Source: Hawksworthiomyces lignivorus
Taxonomy: Eukaryota > Ascomycota > Sordariomycetes > Ophiostomatales > Ophiostomataceae
Assembly: GCA_002917075.1 (NCBI GenBank)
Contig: NTMA01000013.1
Location: 372,001-436,000, forward strand
Length of the DNA: 64,000 bases
Direction of reading: 5' to 3'
A program made the translations under genes and the position numbers. This document shows positions 1-12,300 of the stretch, one piece after another. How positions within the stretch are numbered: position 1 is the first letter of the stretch; every line of letters starts with the position of its first letter. Under the pieces are notes generated by a model. The model saw only the letters and a program-made list of their open reading frames with translations. It did no database searches and was not told where the DNA came from.

Positions 1-477
1 CGCCCGTAGAGTCACGCAGCAGCTCGGCCTTCTTCAGGATCTGGTTGGGGTCCATGTTGCGCACGCAGATCGAGCGCTCACGGCCGTTGATGTAGTGGCC
101 GACAATGACGGGGTGCCGCGACGGCCGGGGCGAGACGGTGAACTCGATCTCGGGATTCTGCGCGGCGAACTTGGCCAGCTTGTGCTTGACGAAGGCGCTG
201 AAGAGATGTTGAGTTAGTTCGGCTGTGAAATCTCTTGCAGCATAATTTACGATTGCAATGAGAATGTCAGAGCGCTGCACCTACTTCATTCCTCTGGAGC
301 TGCCCGCCCAGTCGCAGTAGTGAAAGTCGAGCTTGCGGCACTGAAGGATGAAGGCGCCGAGGCCATTCTGGTTCAAAGAGTTAGCGGTGTTTCCAAGGCA
401 AGCAAAATTAGACCTCATGGGATTATGTGTTTACTCACCCGGCCCACGGAAACCTGTGGTAATGCTCGTATGGTCAT
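1..477 (-). CDS. MRPL51: Mitochondrial large-subunit ribosomal protein mL43 (C-terminus cut off by window edge)
   Basis: Structural protein of the large mitochondrial ribosomal subunit, L51/S25/CI-B8 thioredoxin-like fold family. I read three exons: 477-439, 367-285 and 197-1 (continuing off the left edge). The translation starts MTIRALPQVSVGR and continues NGLGAFILQCRKLDFHYCDW, then AGSSRGMNAFVKHKLAKFAA, and later HYINGRERSICVRNMDPNQI. The LDFHYCDWAGSSRGM stretch is the usual signature of fungal mL43. Splice sites are GTGAGT...CAG, with a GCTAAC branch point in intron 1, and GTAGGT...CAG; phases agree across both joints. The start is the first ATG giving an open reading to the splice site. 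The gene is head-to-head with the U1-70K gene, 386 bp between start codons. The stop lies outside the window. Identity rests on remembered family features, not on a search. Confidence 0.88.
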
Positions 478-863
478 GACGTGCTGGCCAACAACAAGAG
501 CATCGCCGCTATTCGACCTGCTCCAAGAGAAAGAAATCGATCGCGTGGTTTCACTGAAGCTTTCGGTATAATTTTTTTGAGGCTGAGGTAAGCGTCACGT
601 GAGCTATCGCGAGCCAATTAGGTGCGGAAATTGGATACAGCGCTAAGAAAAAGGTTGCAGTGCGTGTTGTGGCCTCGGAAGGGAAAGGTGCAGAAAGGTA
701 CCTAATTTGCTTTGGTATTTTGTAGTTTTTTCCCATCTTCTCATAGCTTCTCCTTCTCATCCTTTCGTTTTCATCATCACCGTCTCTCGAGAGAGGCGAA
801 GCCATTTTTATTTTCCTTCGCCCCATTTCCTCCCTTTTGCGCTGCTTCCTTTGTTCTTCTACG
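478..863. promoter_or_regulatory. Divergent promoter between mL43 and U1-70K, with palindromic TCACGTGA
   Basis: These 386 bp separate two divergently read start codons, so they must hold both core promoters. The only striking element is a perfect palindrome TCACGTGA at 595-602, an E-box of the type bound by fungal bHLH factors (Cbf1/Tye7 class). The flank towards U1-70K (about 720-860) is pyrimidine-rich on the plus strand, typical of fungal transcription start regions. Binding by any particular factor is inference. Confidence 0.5.
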
Positions 864-2556
864 ATGACCGACAAACTCCCGCCTCAGCTTCTTGCGCTCT
901 TCGCGCCGCGTCCGCCTCTGCGCTGGGTGCCTCCCGTCGATCACGCGCCGGAACAGCGCCACACCGCGCCCGTATCCGGTGTGGCCCAGTTCTTGCCCGT
1001 CCTCAAGGAGTACAAGGATAACGATGGCTACGTGCCTACAGAGAGCTGGCTGCAGAGGCGCGACCGCAAAGCCGAAGAGCACAAGGTCGAGGTCGAGAAG
1101 AGACTGGAAGAGGGGCCTAAAATCTGTTCGTCTTTTTCCTTCCTTTGGTTCTTTCGTCTTCTTCTGCATCTATGAATAAATGTGGTGATTTCAATCTATG
1201 CTGACACTTCTCAGATCAACCAAGCGAGGATCCTAATATCCGCGGCGACGCGTTCAAGACGCTGATCGTTGCGCGCCTAAGTTATGAAGCAAATGAGCAG
1301 GACCTGGAGCGCGAGTTCGGGCGGTACGGCCAGATCGAGCGTGTATGTTCATCCTCTCTCCTTCTCTCATGATCCAATGTAACTTGGTCTCTCTCCTGGC
1401 CCAGACTAACTTACGTTTCCTGCAGATCCGCATAGTCAAGGACACTCACGCCAACGAGAAGGGAAACAAGAAGCGGAAACCGCACCGAGGATACGCATTT
1501 GTCGTCTTTGACCGCGAAAAAGATATGAGAGGTAATGAACCACACCAGACCAAGCCAGGAACCGCCGTGTCGGTTCTGACGTCCTTATGTCACTTACATG
1601 AATTTCTGTTTTCTTCACTTCTGCCCATCTTCTATCCCTCATCACGTCCATATTCCCCGTTCCCCGTTTCCCTCCATTCTTGAGGCAGGTATGATTAGAG
1701 AGAGAAACTGGTAAGGCAATACTGACAACGCGCTCCGCTGCGCAATCAAACAGCTGCCCTAGACGCTTGTGATGGCATTCGTATCAAAGACCGTCGCATC
1801 AAGGTAGACGTGGAGCGGGGCCGGACAGTTAAAGGCTGGAAGCCCCGCCGCCTGGGTGGAGGTCTTGGTGGCCGTGGGTATACCAAGGCCGCTTTGGGGC
1901 AACCCATAGGTGGCCGTGGTGGAGGTGGATTTGGTGGTGGTGGTGGTGGTGGTGGTGGTCCTGGTGGTGGATTCCGATCTGGTGGTGGCTTCCGCGGAAG
2001 TGGCGGCGGCTTTGGGGGCGGCGGTGGCCGCGACCGTGATCGAAATGGTGGTGGCGGATTCAAGGGTGGACGAAGCTTCGACCGCGGTTTCGGCGGCCCT
2101 CCTCGCGGTGGTGACCGTGCATTTAATGGGCCACCACCCAACGCGCCCGACGGCCCGGGTCAGGGACGTGGTGAGCGTAGAGATTTTGGAAGTGGTGGGT
2201 ATGACTCGCGTGACAGCGGCTACCGTGATCGCGAGCGCGAGCGTGATCGAGACCGCGATCACGACCGAGACCGAGGAGACCGAGGGGATCGTGGAGATCG
2301 GGGAGATCGGGGAGACCGAGGCCGGGACAGAGACCATGGCCGAGACCGCGACCGAGATCGCGACCGGGACCGACGTGATCGTGACCGCGGCGATGGACGG
2401 CGGACAGGCAGTAACATGGAGCCGATCCGGCCAAGGGAGAATGGTGGGTATCGCGAGCGAGACTACGACCGGCCGCCGCGCGACGACGACTCGCGCAAAC
2501 GCGGCTTCGACGGGCCTCCGCACGACGAGACGAGAAAACTGCGCAAGTACCAATAA
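864..2556 (+). CDS. SNP1: U1 small nuclear ribonucleoprotein 70 kDa protein (U1-70K)
   Basis: U1 snRNP subunit that binds stem-loop I of U1 snRNA and takes part in 5' splice-site recognition. Four exons: 864-1125, 1215-1342, 1426-1531 and 1754-2556 (432 aa), with phases matching at every joint. Residues 1-95 are the U1-70K N-terminal domain (starts [20 protein letters not shown]). An RRM follows at about 101-184, with RNP2-like LIVARL and RNP1 RGYAFVVF, then the [17 protein letters not shown] segment typical of U1-70K. The C-terminal half is low complexity: a polyglycine/RGG block, then long runs of RD, RE and RGD dipeptides, ending RKYQ. Such RD/RE tails are a hallmark of this family and bind other splicing factors. 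The start was chosen because it gives the conserved N-terminus directly. The gene is divergent from mL43. Confidence 0.93.
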
Positions 2557-3930
2557 ATCCTCGAGGGGCTTTGTTGGTGGCGCTGGCGTGTGTCGGATGG
2601 GTTGTGCCGCGCATATCTCCCTCTCTCAGCTCTAGGGATGGGAGGAGAGGTAGCACGGGCGTTTCCTTTTCTCTCTCTTCCTCCAGATTTCTTTGCCTCG
2701 CTTCTTCCAGATTCTAAACATGCCGTTTTCTTGTTTCCCTTTTTCCACCAAGGGGTAAGACCAGACCACTTCAAAGATCCAAGAAGGAGGTAACCGAATT
2801 TTTACTCTTGACTTCAAGCTTAAGCATCCTCGACTTCGCATCGACCAACGACGTCCTTCGTACCGGAAAGGTAAACCAAAAGATAGTAGAAGCACAGATT
2901 TATCAGCCCTTATTTCGATATGGACACACAAACACCCATGGGCATACGAAGCCCGACCCGCTGCTCGGGCTGCGGAAGGTTTGAAACGCGAGAGATCAAT
3001 TGATAGCTCTTTCTCTTCTGCACAGCTCTTCTTGACAGATGCGATACTTTCACTCTCCGATTCATTGCAGCTATTCACCATCCTTGGGATGCCTCTATGT
3101 TGGGAGAGGTAAGATGGCATCTATAATGGCGGCAGCAAGAAAGCCAACAACTAGTAGACAGATGTCTAGAACGGCTTAAACAATAATGCACGAAACAAAA
3201 AAATGGCGACAGGGCATTGGTACGGCCTCGAGAAGCAAGGGATACTTCGGCACAAAGTCGCTTGCTCAAGAGTAAGACAGACAGGTTTGCATTAGGGAGC
3301 AGTTTTTCTCATTTTTGGCCTTCGACTTCTTATATTTTCTTCTGTGTTGTTTCTCTCTCTTTTTTTGCCTCTCCTGGGGCATATTGCTATTCTTCGATCT
3401 TGTTTTTTTATACTGTCAAGTTTTTCATCCTGTTTCTACCCTTGGTCGTCCTCGATGCGACCCGTCCACATGGCTGGGCAGAGGTAAGGAGCTGACTGCA
3501 CGGCTTGGTTTGCCTGGGAGGTTTCTTCCCAGGCATAACCGTCTAACGCTTCTCTCATCCATTTCATATATTTTTCATGTAATCTCTGTACAAAAGTAGG
3601 TAAAAGTTAAGTTAAAATGCATAATGGACAATCGGTATTTGTGAGTGAGTGAGCCGTCTTTGAGGCTTATGCCAAACTGGCCCGCATTAAAAAAACGTTT
3701 TCAGGGATGATTCTCTTTTCATTTCTATATTCTAGACCGTTCAAACCACTGGCATAGCCATATAGTTCAATGAGAATCAGATCATGAAACCAGATATATA
3801 TGTCATGACAAAGACTTTTCGACCCCATACCAAGAACGCCTGCGAAGAAAAAAAAAAAGAATATAACAAGCATATGCTCCACGGACACCTCGTGTACACC
3901 GCCGACCGGACCATTTCCCCGCCGCCTCGT
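2557..3930. other. Intergenic, convergent 3' ends of U1-70K and MRT4
   Basis: No ORF here resembles a protein and no RNA gene was recognised. It holds the two 3' UTRs. Pyrimidine-rich patches occur near 3300-3440 and an A-run near 3848-3860. Confidence 0.5.
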
Positions 3931-5021
3931 CTAGTCCTCCTCAGCAGCATCGTCTAATGCAATGTCCTCTGCGTCGTCGTTGCTGGCGGCTCCTTTCCCG
4001 TTGGTGGCGGCAACGGGCGGCTCCAGCTCCGTCACCTCGGCCGACGCCGCCGTCCAGTACGCGAGCACAGCCACTCGGAACTCGCTGAGGCAGATGCTGA
4101 AGAGCCGCAGCAGCCGAGACTGCCGGCTGTCGAGGGTCTGGCCCGCGCGGCAGATGACATAGCCCGCGGCGGTCAGCTGGGACCGGCCGCCGGCGCCGGC
4201 AGCCTCGTCGTCGTCCTCGGAGGCGGCGCCCTCGGGGGCCTTCTCCAGCACGACCTTGCCGCTGACCAGGCGCGTGGGCATGCCCAGGCGCCGCAGCTCG
4301 GGCTCGAGGGCCAGGGCGATGGGCACGTCGTCGGGGGCGGGGACCTCGCCGCCGGTGCTGTAGAGGACGCCGCGCGGGATGACGACGTCGCGCGACGCCA
4401 CGGTGCCGGCGCGGGCAAAGTCCACGGGGCTTATGCCGTCGAGGTAGGCGCGCACGTCGTCGGGCTTGCGGTTCGTGAAGAGGAGGCCCACGCCGCCGCG
4501 CAGATAGCGGGAGGCGAGGCGCTCGACGCCGGGCGCCACGGCGTCTTCGGGGGTCGTGCCCAGGGCGCGGGCCATCAGCTTGGTCTTGCCGAGGAAGAGG
4601 CTGGCGGGCGGGAGGAAGATGAGCAGTTAGCAGGGATTGCATAAAAATGAGTCCGATTCCAATTTTATAGCTGACGAGCAAAAAAAAAACAAAAAACTGG
4701 GCAAGCAAGAGAGACGGAGACACATCCATGCTGGTGGCGATGTAGATAGATGAAATATATCTTTAAGAAAATAAAGAAACCCTCCTCTGTGCCACACAAA
4801 TAACATTGGAACAAGGGCTCGGCCACATACCGGCTGTCATTGAATTCCTGGCGCACGTCCTTCAGGTGCTGGTTGCGCATGTTGTCGAGGCGCAAGACGA
4901 GGCAGTACTGGTACTCGGGGACGGCATCGCGGATCTGGGCAAACAGACGGTCCTTGTGCTCGCGGGTCTTCTTGGTGACCTTTGACATGTGCAGGAGCTT
5001 TTCACGCTTTGACTTCGGCAT
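3931..5021 (-). CDS. MRT4: Ribosome assembly factor Mrt4 (uL10 paralogue)
   Basis: Nuclear/nucleolar trans-acting factor that occupies the P-stalk site on pre-60S particles before uL10 (P0) replaces it. Two exons: 5021-4831 and 4600-3931 (286 aa), with a 230-nt intron (GTATGT...CAG). The protein starts [20 protein letters not shown], followed by an L10-type domain with [18 protein letters not shown] joined across the intron to [14 protein letters not shown], as in Mrt4. The insertion-domain region [18 protein letters not shown] is present. The tail is acidic (ends DDAAEED) but lacks the long stalk extension of P0, which supports Mrt4 over P0. Codon use is very GC-rich compared with the AT-rich intron. 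The gene lies downstream of CUL4 on the same strand. Confidence 0.92.
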
Positions 5022-5518
5022 GGTGGCGGTTTTTGAGGGCAGGCAATCTGTTGTATGTATGCTGTTGCAGGGTTTCGGATGTCGCTCTCGCAAGGCTCTT
5101 CGATTTCCTCTTATTTTTTTTTTTTACTCGCTTCTTTTCGCCGCTCTTTTTCTCCCACTTTTCTTTCAACTTTTTTTTTTTTGGTTCTTATCTTATCGGG
5201 CGGTGAACCAAGTAAGTAGTCTCAGTGTCCGCCCTGCCGCCCACCGGCTTGAAAAGTTATGTGGAGTTGGGCCACTATAGGCACACTGTACCAGTATTAC
5301 TCCATACAAAAAGGATCAATCTCTCTATACATTTGTCACGGTGCCTTATATTTCTACAATTTACGGCTTCAATTTTGTGCTTAAAAGAGAACGACGTAAT
5401 TTCATAAAGACACTCGTTTAATACATACATATGCAAGAACTGCCTCTCTTCGCGGCTCTTCTATCAGGAGTCATCCAGCGCCAATTATCTCTCTAAATAC
5501 TGGATCATGCCTGTGTGT
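5022..5518. promoter_or_regulatory. MRT4 upstream region / CUL4 3' UTR
   Basis: 497 bp between the MRT4 start and the CUL4 stop, both on the minus strand. On the plus strand it is strongly T-rich at 5105-5190, i.e. purine-rich upstream of MRT4. No gene seen. Confidence 0.4.
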
Positions 5519-8500
5519 CTATGCGAGGTACACGTATTTGCCATCCTCGCGGTCAAGATAGTCTTTCTCGATAAGTCTGTGGGAAGTGATTAGTAGAATG
5601 AACGTATGAGAGCATGATGGCTCTAGTTAAAGAAAATCAAGAGAGAGGGAGAGAGGTCACTCACTTTTCGATATTTTGCTTAATGTCGGCCGGGTCGAGG
5701 GCGCCCCGGCTCTTGGTCTGGCTGATGACCTCGGCCACCAGCTGGGCGTGGCCGAGCGTCTTGCGGCTCTTCATGATGCGCACGATGGCGGCCTGGGTCT
5801 CGAACTGGCGGTCGGCGGCCACGCGCTCGTACGTGGCCTTGTTCTCCTCGCGCGTCTCCTTGAGCTGGATCTGGTTGATCTTGATGCGGAACTTGGGGTC
5901 CGTGAACGCCTTGTTGACCGTGAACGTGTCCGTCTTGGCGACGTCGCGGCCCTTGGGGTGCTTGGTCAGCACGCGGATCTTGCCGCACGCCAGCGACTGC
6001 AGCGTGCGGTCCAGGTCGCCGCCCTCGAGCCCCGTGGCCGTCGCGATCTGCGAGTAGCTCAGGACGCCGCCGGTGCCGCCGCCCTTGTCCTCCTTGTCCT
6101 TGCCCTTGTCCGTGTCCGCCTCCACCTGGTTGAACAGCAGCAGCACGGCGGCCTGGAAGCTGCTGACCAGCAGCTCCTTCAGGCCCTTGTTGAAGCGCGC
6201 CTTGACGACGCAGTGGCCCAGCGAGTGCATCCACGTCAGCGTGCGGCCCGTGTGCTTGTTCTTGTAGTACGAGTCGAACAGGTTGACCTCGGCGAGCACC
6301 TCGGGCGGCAGGTTGAGCGCCACCTCCTTGTACGTGGGCCAGGCGGCCGCCGACAGCACGCTGACCTGCAGATCGACGCCGCCGCTGCCGCTGCCGCCAC
6401 CGCCGCTTCCGCCGAGCCGCTCGCGGCCGGTGCCTTCGAGCCACTGCTTGTACGAGTCCATCTCGTCGCGCGACAGCTCCTGGTCGCGGAACATCTGCTC
6501 CAGGTTGTGCGTCAGGCTGGACCCGCACTCGGTCTTGAGCTTGCTGAGCATGTTGCGCTCGGCGTCCTGGCTGGCGCTGCGGCCCATCAGCAGCCGCCGC
6601 GCCAGGTCCTTCTTGTAGAACGCCTCGAACACGTCCTTGCCCTGAATGAAGCGGAACAGCTCCAGGCCCTGGTCCAGCTGCCGGTCCAGCTCCGCGTCCT
6701 CGTCGCCCGTGCTCGCCTGGCCGCTGCGCTCCGCGTCTGCCCGGTCCTTCTTGTCCGACAGCAGCGACGCCGGCAGCGTCTTGAGCCCGCCGCGCAGCAG
6801 CATGTCGATGTACTTGGCGATCATCTCGCCCACCTTGGACGCCCCCGACGCCCACGCCGCCGCCACGCGCCGGTCGTTGATAAAGTGGCCAAACGCCTCG
6901 CGCATCCCGTACGTGAAGTTGTCGTCCCGCGCAAACGCGTCGCGGATCATCACGTCCAGGCTGCGCCGCAGCAGCAGAAGCCGCACCACCATCTCCTCGC
7001 CCCGCTCCACGTCCGTCACGATCGCGCTGCCCGTCTTCTCCACGTACGCCTCCCACGGGTCCCGCAGGCTCTTCTGCAGCCCGGGCAGCCGCAGGAGCTC
7101 GTACAGCGCCTTGACCGACGCCACGTCGTTGGCGTCCAGCAGCTTGGCCACGCTGTCCGCGTCCAGCAGCTTCGACGCCTTGTCGGCGATCAGCAGCCGC
7201 TGCGCCGTGTTCAGCAGCTCCTTCTTGGTCGAGCTGTCAAAGTTGAACGCGTTGCACCGCGTGTCTTCGCGGCGCAGCAGCGTCTCGCACTCCTGGATGT
7301 ACTGCCGCAGGTCGGACGTGGCGTCCCGCTCGTGCGCAAAGTCCCGCAGGTACGCCTCCGACTCCTTGAGGAACAGAGGCTCAAAGTACCGGCCGTACAC
7401 GTTAAAGATCTTGATCATCGACACCGCCTCCCGCAGCAGATGCGAGTCAAAAGTCGGGTCGCTGTGCCGGTCCTGCTCCACCAGCTGGCACAGGCCTGCG
7501 AGCACCTTTTTGCCTGGCAAGTCTTGTGCTACTGAAGATGCCGCTGGCGCCTCTGTCGCTGCTCCTGTCGCCGTCTCCGACTTCTTGCCGCCTTCAAAGA
7601 CCATGCGCCGAAATCTGGTGATCAGCATATCGTTGATCTGCTGCAGTGACCGCTCGTTTATTAAATACGATCGGTCTAGATAGCTGAACGTAGATCTGAT
7701 GAGCTTCTGCAAGGAGGATTTGGGTTGTTAGCAACATGCCTTCGAGTCTCTCTACTCGCTAATACCCATAAAAAAAAACCCCCTATGCACCAAAAAAATG
7801 GGTGCGGACGTACCGATTGCTCGCTCCAGACCAGCCAGTGCTGGTAGACGATCCGGAGCGTCTCAATGTCTGAGGCGCCGCGGGCCTCGGACCGGATCTG
7901 GTCGAGGACCGTCTTGTAGAGGTGGGACTCGCACTGCGCCCGCAGCTTGCGGTAGAGGCGGTCGGCCTGGCCGTGCAGGCAGAGGTCCTCCACGCCGCGG
8001 TAGAGGCGCTCCAGCGGCTGGCGGGGCTGCTGGCTGGCAAAGACGGACGCCAGCGCGTCCTCGATCTCGGTCCACGTGCGGTTGTAGTACTTCTGCACCT
8101 CCTCGGCCCGGTTGGGCGCCACGCGCAGGTTCTTGATGACTAGCTTCTTGGCGCCGGCGAGCGGCTGGAACGCGCTGGGCGGCTGAGCGGAGAAGGCCTT
8201 GCGGCCGACCGATACCGCCGGCGGCGGCGGCGACGACGCGGGCCCGCCCGTCAGGTCGACCACCTCCGGCTGCTTGCCTAGGGACTTGGCGCTCATCGTG
8301 CCGAACACGGACGTGGTGCTGCTGCTGGTGCGTCTTCCTCCTACTCCTCCTGCTGCTTCGCCCGACGGAGACGGGCGGCGGATGCGCTTCGGGTCCGGTG
8401 CGGAGCTGTTCGTCGGATTGGAGTCGACACGCTGGCGGCGCCGCGGCGACGAGATCGTGGAGAGCGTGTCGCTGTTCGAGTCGGCGGTCGGGGTCGACGA

Positions 8501-8545
8501 GGCAGGAGGGCGGCCGCTGGCGGGTCCGGTGCCCGTTGGATGCAT
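5519..8545 (-). CDS. CUL4: Cullin-4 (scaffold of CRL4 E3 ubiquitin ligase)
   Basis: Scaffold that joins a DDB1-type adaptor (N-terminus) to the RING protein Rbx1 (C-terminus) in ubiquitin ligases acting on chromatin and in DNA repair. Three exons: 8545-7814, 7706-5665 and 5576-5519 (943 aa); introns have GTACGT...CAG and GTGAGT...CAG ends, phases agree. A Ser/Pro-rich N-terminal extension of about 140 residues precedes KKLVIKNLRV, the start of the cullin repeats in CUL4. FRFIQGKDVFEAFYKKDLAR and SLACGKIRVLTKHPKGRD are cullin signatures. The C-terminal winged helix has the neddylation motif IVRIMKSRKTLGH, with the acceptor lysine at about residue 890, and ends DYLDREDGKYVYLA. The extension plus KLVIKNL favour CUL4 over CUL1/CUL3. 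The start is the first in-frame ATG; the reading frame stays open a little further upstream, so a start in an unseen 5' exon cannot be excluded. Confidence 0.9.
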
Positions 8546-9312
8546 GGACTGGCGGGGATGTCGCAAAACCGGCTCCTGTTTCACCGGCACCTGCTTGCTA
8601 ACAGATCACCGTCTGCCACGGCGTTGGTAGCTCCCGCCGGGCTGCGATCAGAGGTGACTGGCAGATGAGGGGCTTGACGCTGCTGCAGCTAGAAGGTCGA
8701 GAGAGGATGATTAGTCGTAGCAGCTGAGATGGAAGCCAGTAGACAGATATCGCCTGTGCGATCTGAGAACAGAGAGAAAATGAAAAGGAAATACGAATCC
8801 CGTTTCAGAATAACAAAAAAGAAAAGAAGAGAAAAGCACCCTCTGTACTGATAGACGGAAGACACGGCACGGTAGAAATTGGATGGTTGGAAGTGATTAT
8901 CAGGAACGCTGGTGGTTTCGATAGCGATGGCATATATATCAGCAATGGCGAATTAGCGCGACGAGACCCAATTAAACCCGGATTTTACGGGGGAGAGCCT
9001 CGAGAGCTTCTTAATTACCCCGCTAACAGCGAGAATCCCGATTGTTGCAACACAAATCAGATATGCATTTATTCCGTTTCTACTGTATTTATACAAGGAC
9101 AGTCACACCAAAAATCCTTAACCGTACTACACAAATTGCCAACAACAACTAACGTTTGGTTCCAGGCAGAGGTGTCGAAGAGACAGAAAGGCGGGCAGGA
9201 TGGTCTTCTATTGCTCTTCAACTAAATATATGTTATCGGAAAGTAAACCAAAACATATGGATACCGTGCTTGTACATGATTACACGTAAACGCTCCCGAG
9301 GCTTGATCAAAA
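8546..9312. promoter_or_regulatory. CUL4 upstream region / TEL1 3' UTR
   Basis: 767 bp between two minus-strand genes. It should hold the CUL4 promoter and 5' UTR nearest 8546 and the TEL1 3' UTR nearest 9312. No coding sequence was recognised. Confidence 0.4.
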
Positions 9313-12300
9313 TCAGGCATAAGCCGCCCATCCTGCAAACACGCTGGGTTAGCATACGAGAGCTGTAGACTTATCGAAGACATGAAGCTTTTGCTCACCA
9401 GAATATAAGACGGCCAAATTTCTTTCGTCTGTGGCTTGGTTGATCAAGTCGTTGACTGTCGCCGCCACACTCAGTGTCTTGGACAGCTTCTTGCGTACAA
9501 CCTCGAGCGCACGATCTGCTTCAGAGGGCTCATTTACAACAGTCCTGTTGCGGCCATTGATATCGCCGCTCGGATCGTCCGCGGCGTCGACAACAGAAGC
9601 GGCTGCCGCCTCGTCCGTCCGCGATCTCGCGTCTTGGAGCTTGGCAAGGCGCACCGGCGAGATGGACCACGAATACAGAGGATCGTAACGCAATACATCC
9701 AGAATTGTCATGATCGAGTACGTCTTTTCGCGCATGGCGTCCAGGGTAAACTCACAGCACCGGCGGAATACGCCTTCCGTCCCGGTAATGCCCATGCCAT
9801 CCACAATGTCGCGAGTAAGTCGGAATGGGACGAGCTCTGGAACCGGAAGAACACGGCCCATCTCGAATGCAACACCCAAGTCGATGTGCACAACTTCGCC
9901 AGTCTTGTAGTCGAGAAGAATGTTGTGGCCATGGCGGTCACCGAGGCCCAATACGTGTCCGAGCATCGAAATTGCAGCTGTCGTTCTTGTGTATGCGAGA
10001 CGCCGCACAAACCACTCATCGGGATCCGGAAAGTACTCCATGAAGAAGAACCGCATTACCGTGTGAAATCGCTCCGTTACTTTCCGGTATGTGCTGATGC
10101 GCGTATCTACTGGTCTATGCTGGACGTTCGATATCTCCTTACGACATTGCGAGCCCTTCAGGTCCTTGGGATAGTACCGTTCGTGCGCAGGCATGAGGTA
10201 TTCGTGGAGTGGAATCGTGTTGGGAACAAACTCGATCAACCCAGAAGATGCCGTGAGCGGAAGAACTTTGTAGGTCCGGATGCCCAAGTTGCGTTGTCGA
10301 CTGGCCCGGTGGAGCTTGAGAAGCGATGACACGGCTGCAAATACTTGCTCCATGATTGCGTCTTGGCGCAAATCGTCGTTTCCACCCTTGACAAGCTGCT
10401 TGTATCGCACACCGTTGCTGCCGACAGCTGTCAAGATCTTTGGCGCGCTGACACCTAGCGCGATCGACATTGTAGGCTCGAGCCGCACGATTGTGGGCAC
10501 CTTCCCAACGTACACCCTATCTGCCTCGAGCGGCACCTCCATCGTGGGAGGTGGAATGGCGTACCGCGATAGACTCTGAACAAGTGCGCTTCCAGCCTGT
10601 GATTCTTTCAATGCAAATCGTTGTCCGGCCTTGAAATTGCTGTCCTTCTCTACAGCAAGCATGTGGTACGATCTGCTCGTCTTGTCGATGGCCTGCCAGA
10701 TGGCCGATACGGACGCAGTTCGCATCAGCTCTTTGGCAACCCTCTCAGTTGCCTTTTGGCGCAAGATGGCAACGTCGTCTTTGGTATTTGGTCGCGTGCG
10801 CACCCCTGACCAAATCTGGTACATGCCATGATACGGGTGGTCGCTGCATATGCGGTACACGAGGCCCACGAGCAATCGCTGGAAAGGTCCAGACTGGTCC
10901 TGCAGCCGCGACGTGAGCTGATTCATTAATGGAGCAAATTTCCGCGTGGGCACCTTCTCCAGATACTTGTTTACGGCTTCATTGGTGCTTTCTTCACCTG
11001 AACGCTCTAGCCACAGTGCTGTAAATCGCAGCGTGTCATTGTTGTGCTCGTCCGACGCTATCAGCGACAGCAAGTAATTTTCCAGACTCAGCCTCACAAA
11101 CTCATTTCTCGTTTGTTCAACACGGTGAAGCTCTTGCTCGTCAAGATCCAACCATTGCTTCGCTTTGTTCAAGTGGCTAGAGTACCTGTGACGTACTTGG
11201 GAGTCTTTTGCGCCGTTTATAAGCTCGCGGAGCTGTTTGACCTCGTTGCTCTTCCCTTCTCTCAGATTTTGCAGCCGGGCCAAATCTTCGAGGCTGTCCG
11301 GATTTTGTAGCTGCTGGTCGCAGAATATGGCAAATTGGTGGAAGACACGCCCTGCCTCCTTACCCTCGCTGCGGCCTTTCAACTCCTTCAGAGCCGGTTC
11401 CAAGTACTTCTTTTGGATAGAGTCTGCACTCTCAAGTCTTGCTACCGATACCTGATGACCAATCTTGGAAAGCAGATCGGATCTGCTAACGGGCACCATC
11501 TGCTTCTTGAGTGCTGAGTCTCGGTCTATGCTCTGCAGCACACGAATTGAGGCCAACATTTCTCCATGATCCCATAAGGAGTCTGCCGTTTCCATTTTGA
11601 TTGCAGCGTCTACGCTCAGGCCCATGTCCTCGCTAGGCTTGATAAGATCTGCAAGAGACGTAGTCACATTGAGCGATTCTTGCATGGCATGGTGGAAGCG
11701 ATAGATGCTAGATGAAAGCAGCAGCCCTTTGATCTCAGCTAGTCGGGCCTCAGAGGGAGAGATCTTCATGCTTCCTCGCAAGTAATTCTGCTCACTAATT
11801 GTGCTCAAAGTGGTTTCTCGATACGAGAGCAACTGACTCACGTCATCGTACCTATAATACGTGTCAGAAAATATCCACGGTGAGATATCAGATAATGCGC
11901 ATAATAAAAACTTACTGCTTGCTCTTCATCCATTTGGAACGATCTTCGAACTTGACAAGCATATTCTGGAGTTCAGATGCATCCGTGACATTCAACACGT
12001 CGTCTAGTTCTGTCAATGCGGCCAACGCACTGAGATGATGTCTGAGACTGGAAACCGTCAATTTCTGGCTCCTCACTTGTTTCATCGTATTTCCCAATCC
12101 CTCATAAATTGCATGTTGGATTGCCATAAGGTCTGTAGCTTGGTGGACACCCTGGAACGCTTTATAGATCGTGACAGAAGGATTGCCGGTGACTGTTGGT
12201 ACCGGAAGATTCCACATTCCGAGTCGTCTCGCTGTGGTAAATGTGCTATCTAGAGATGCCGGCGTCCCGTCGAGGCTTTGTTGCGTTTGGAGAAGAGAGT

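Noticed and set aside
5676..7535. 619-codon plus-strand frame opposite CUL4
   Set aside because: It is a mirror of GC-rich CUL4 codons, rich in Leu/Arg/Val/Gln with no motif; the minus-strand product is clearly a cullin.
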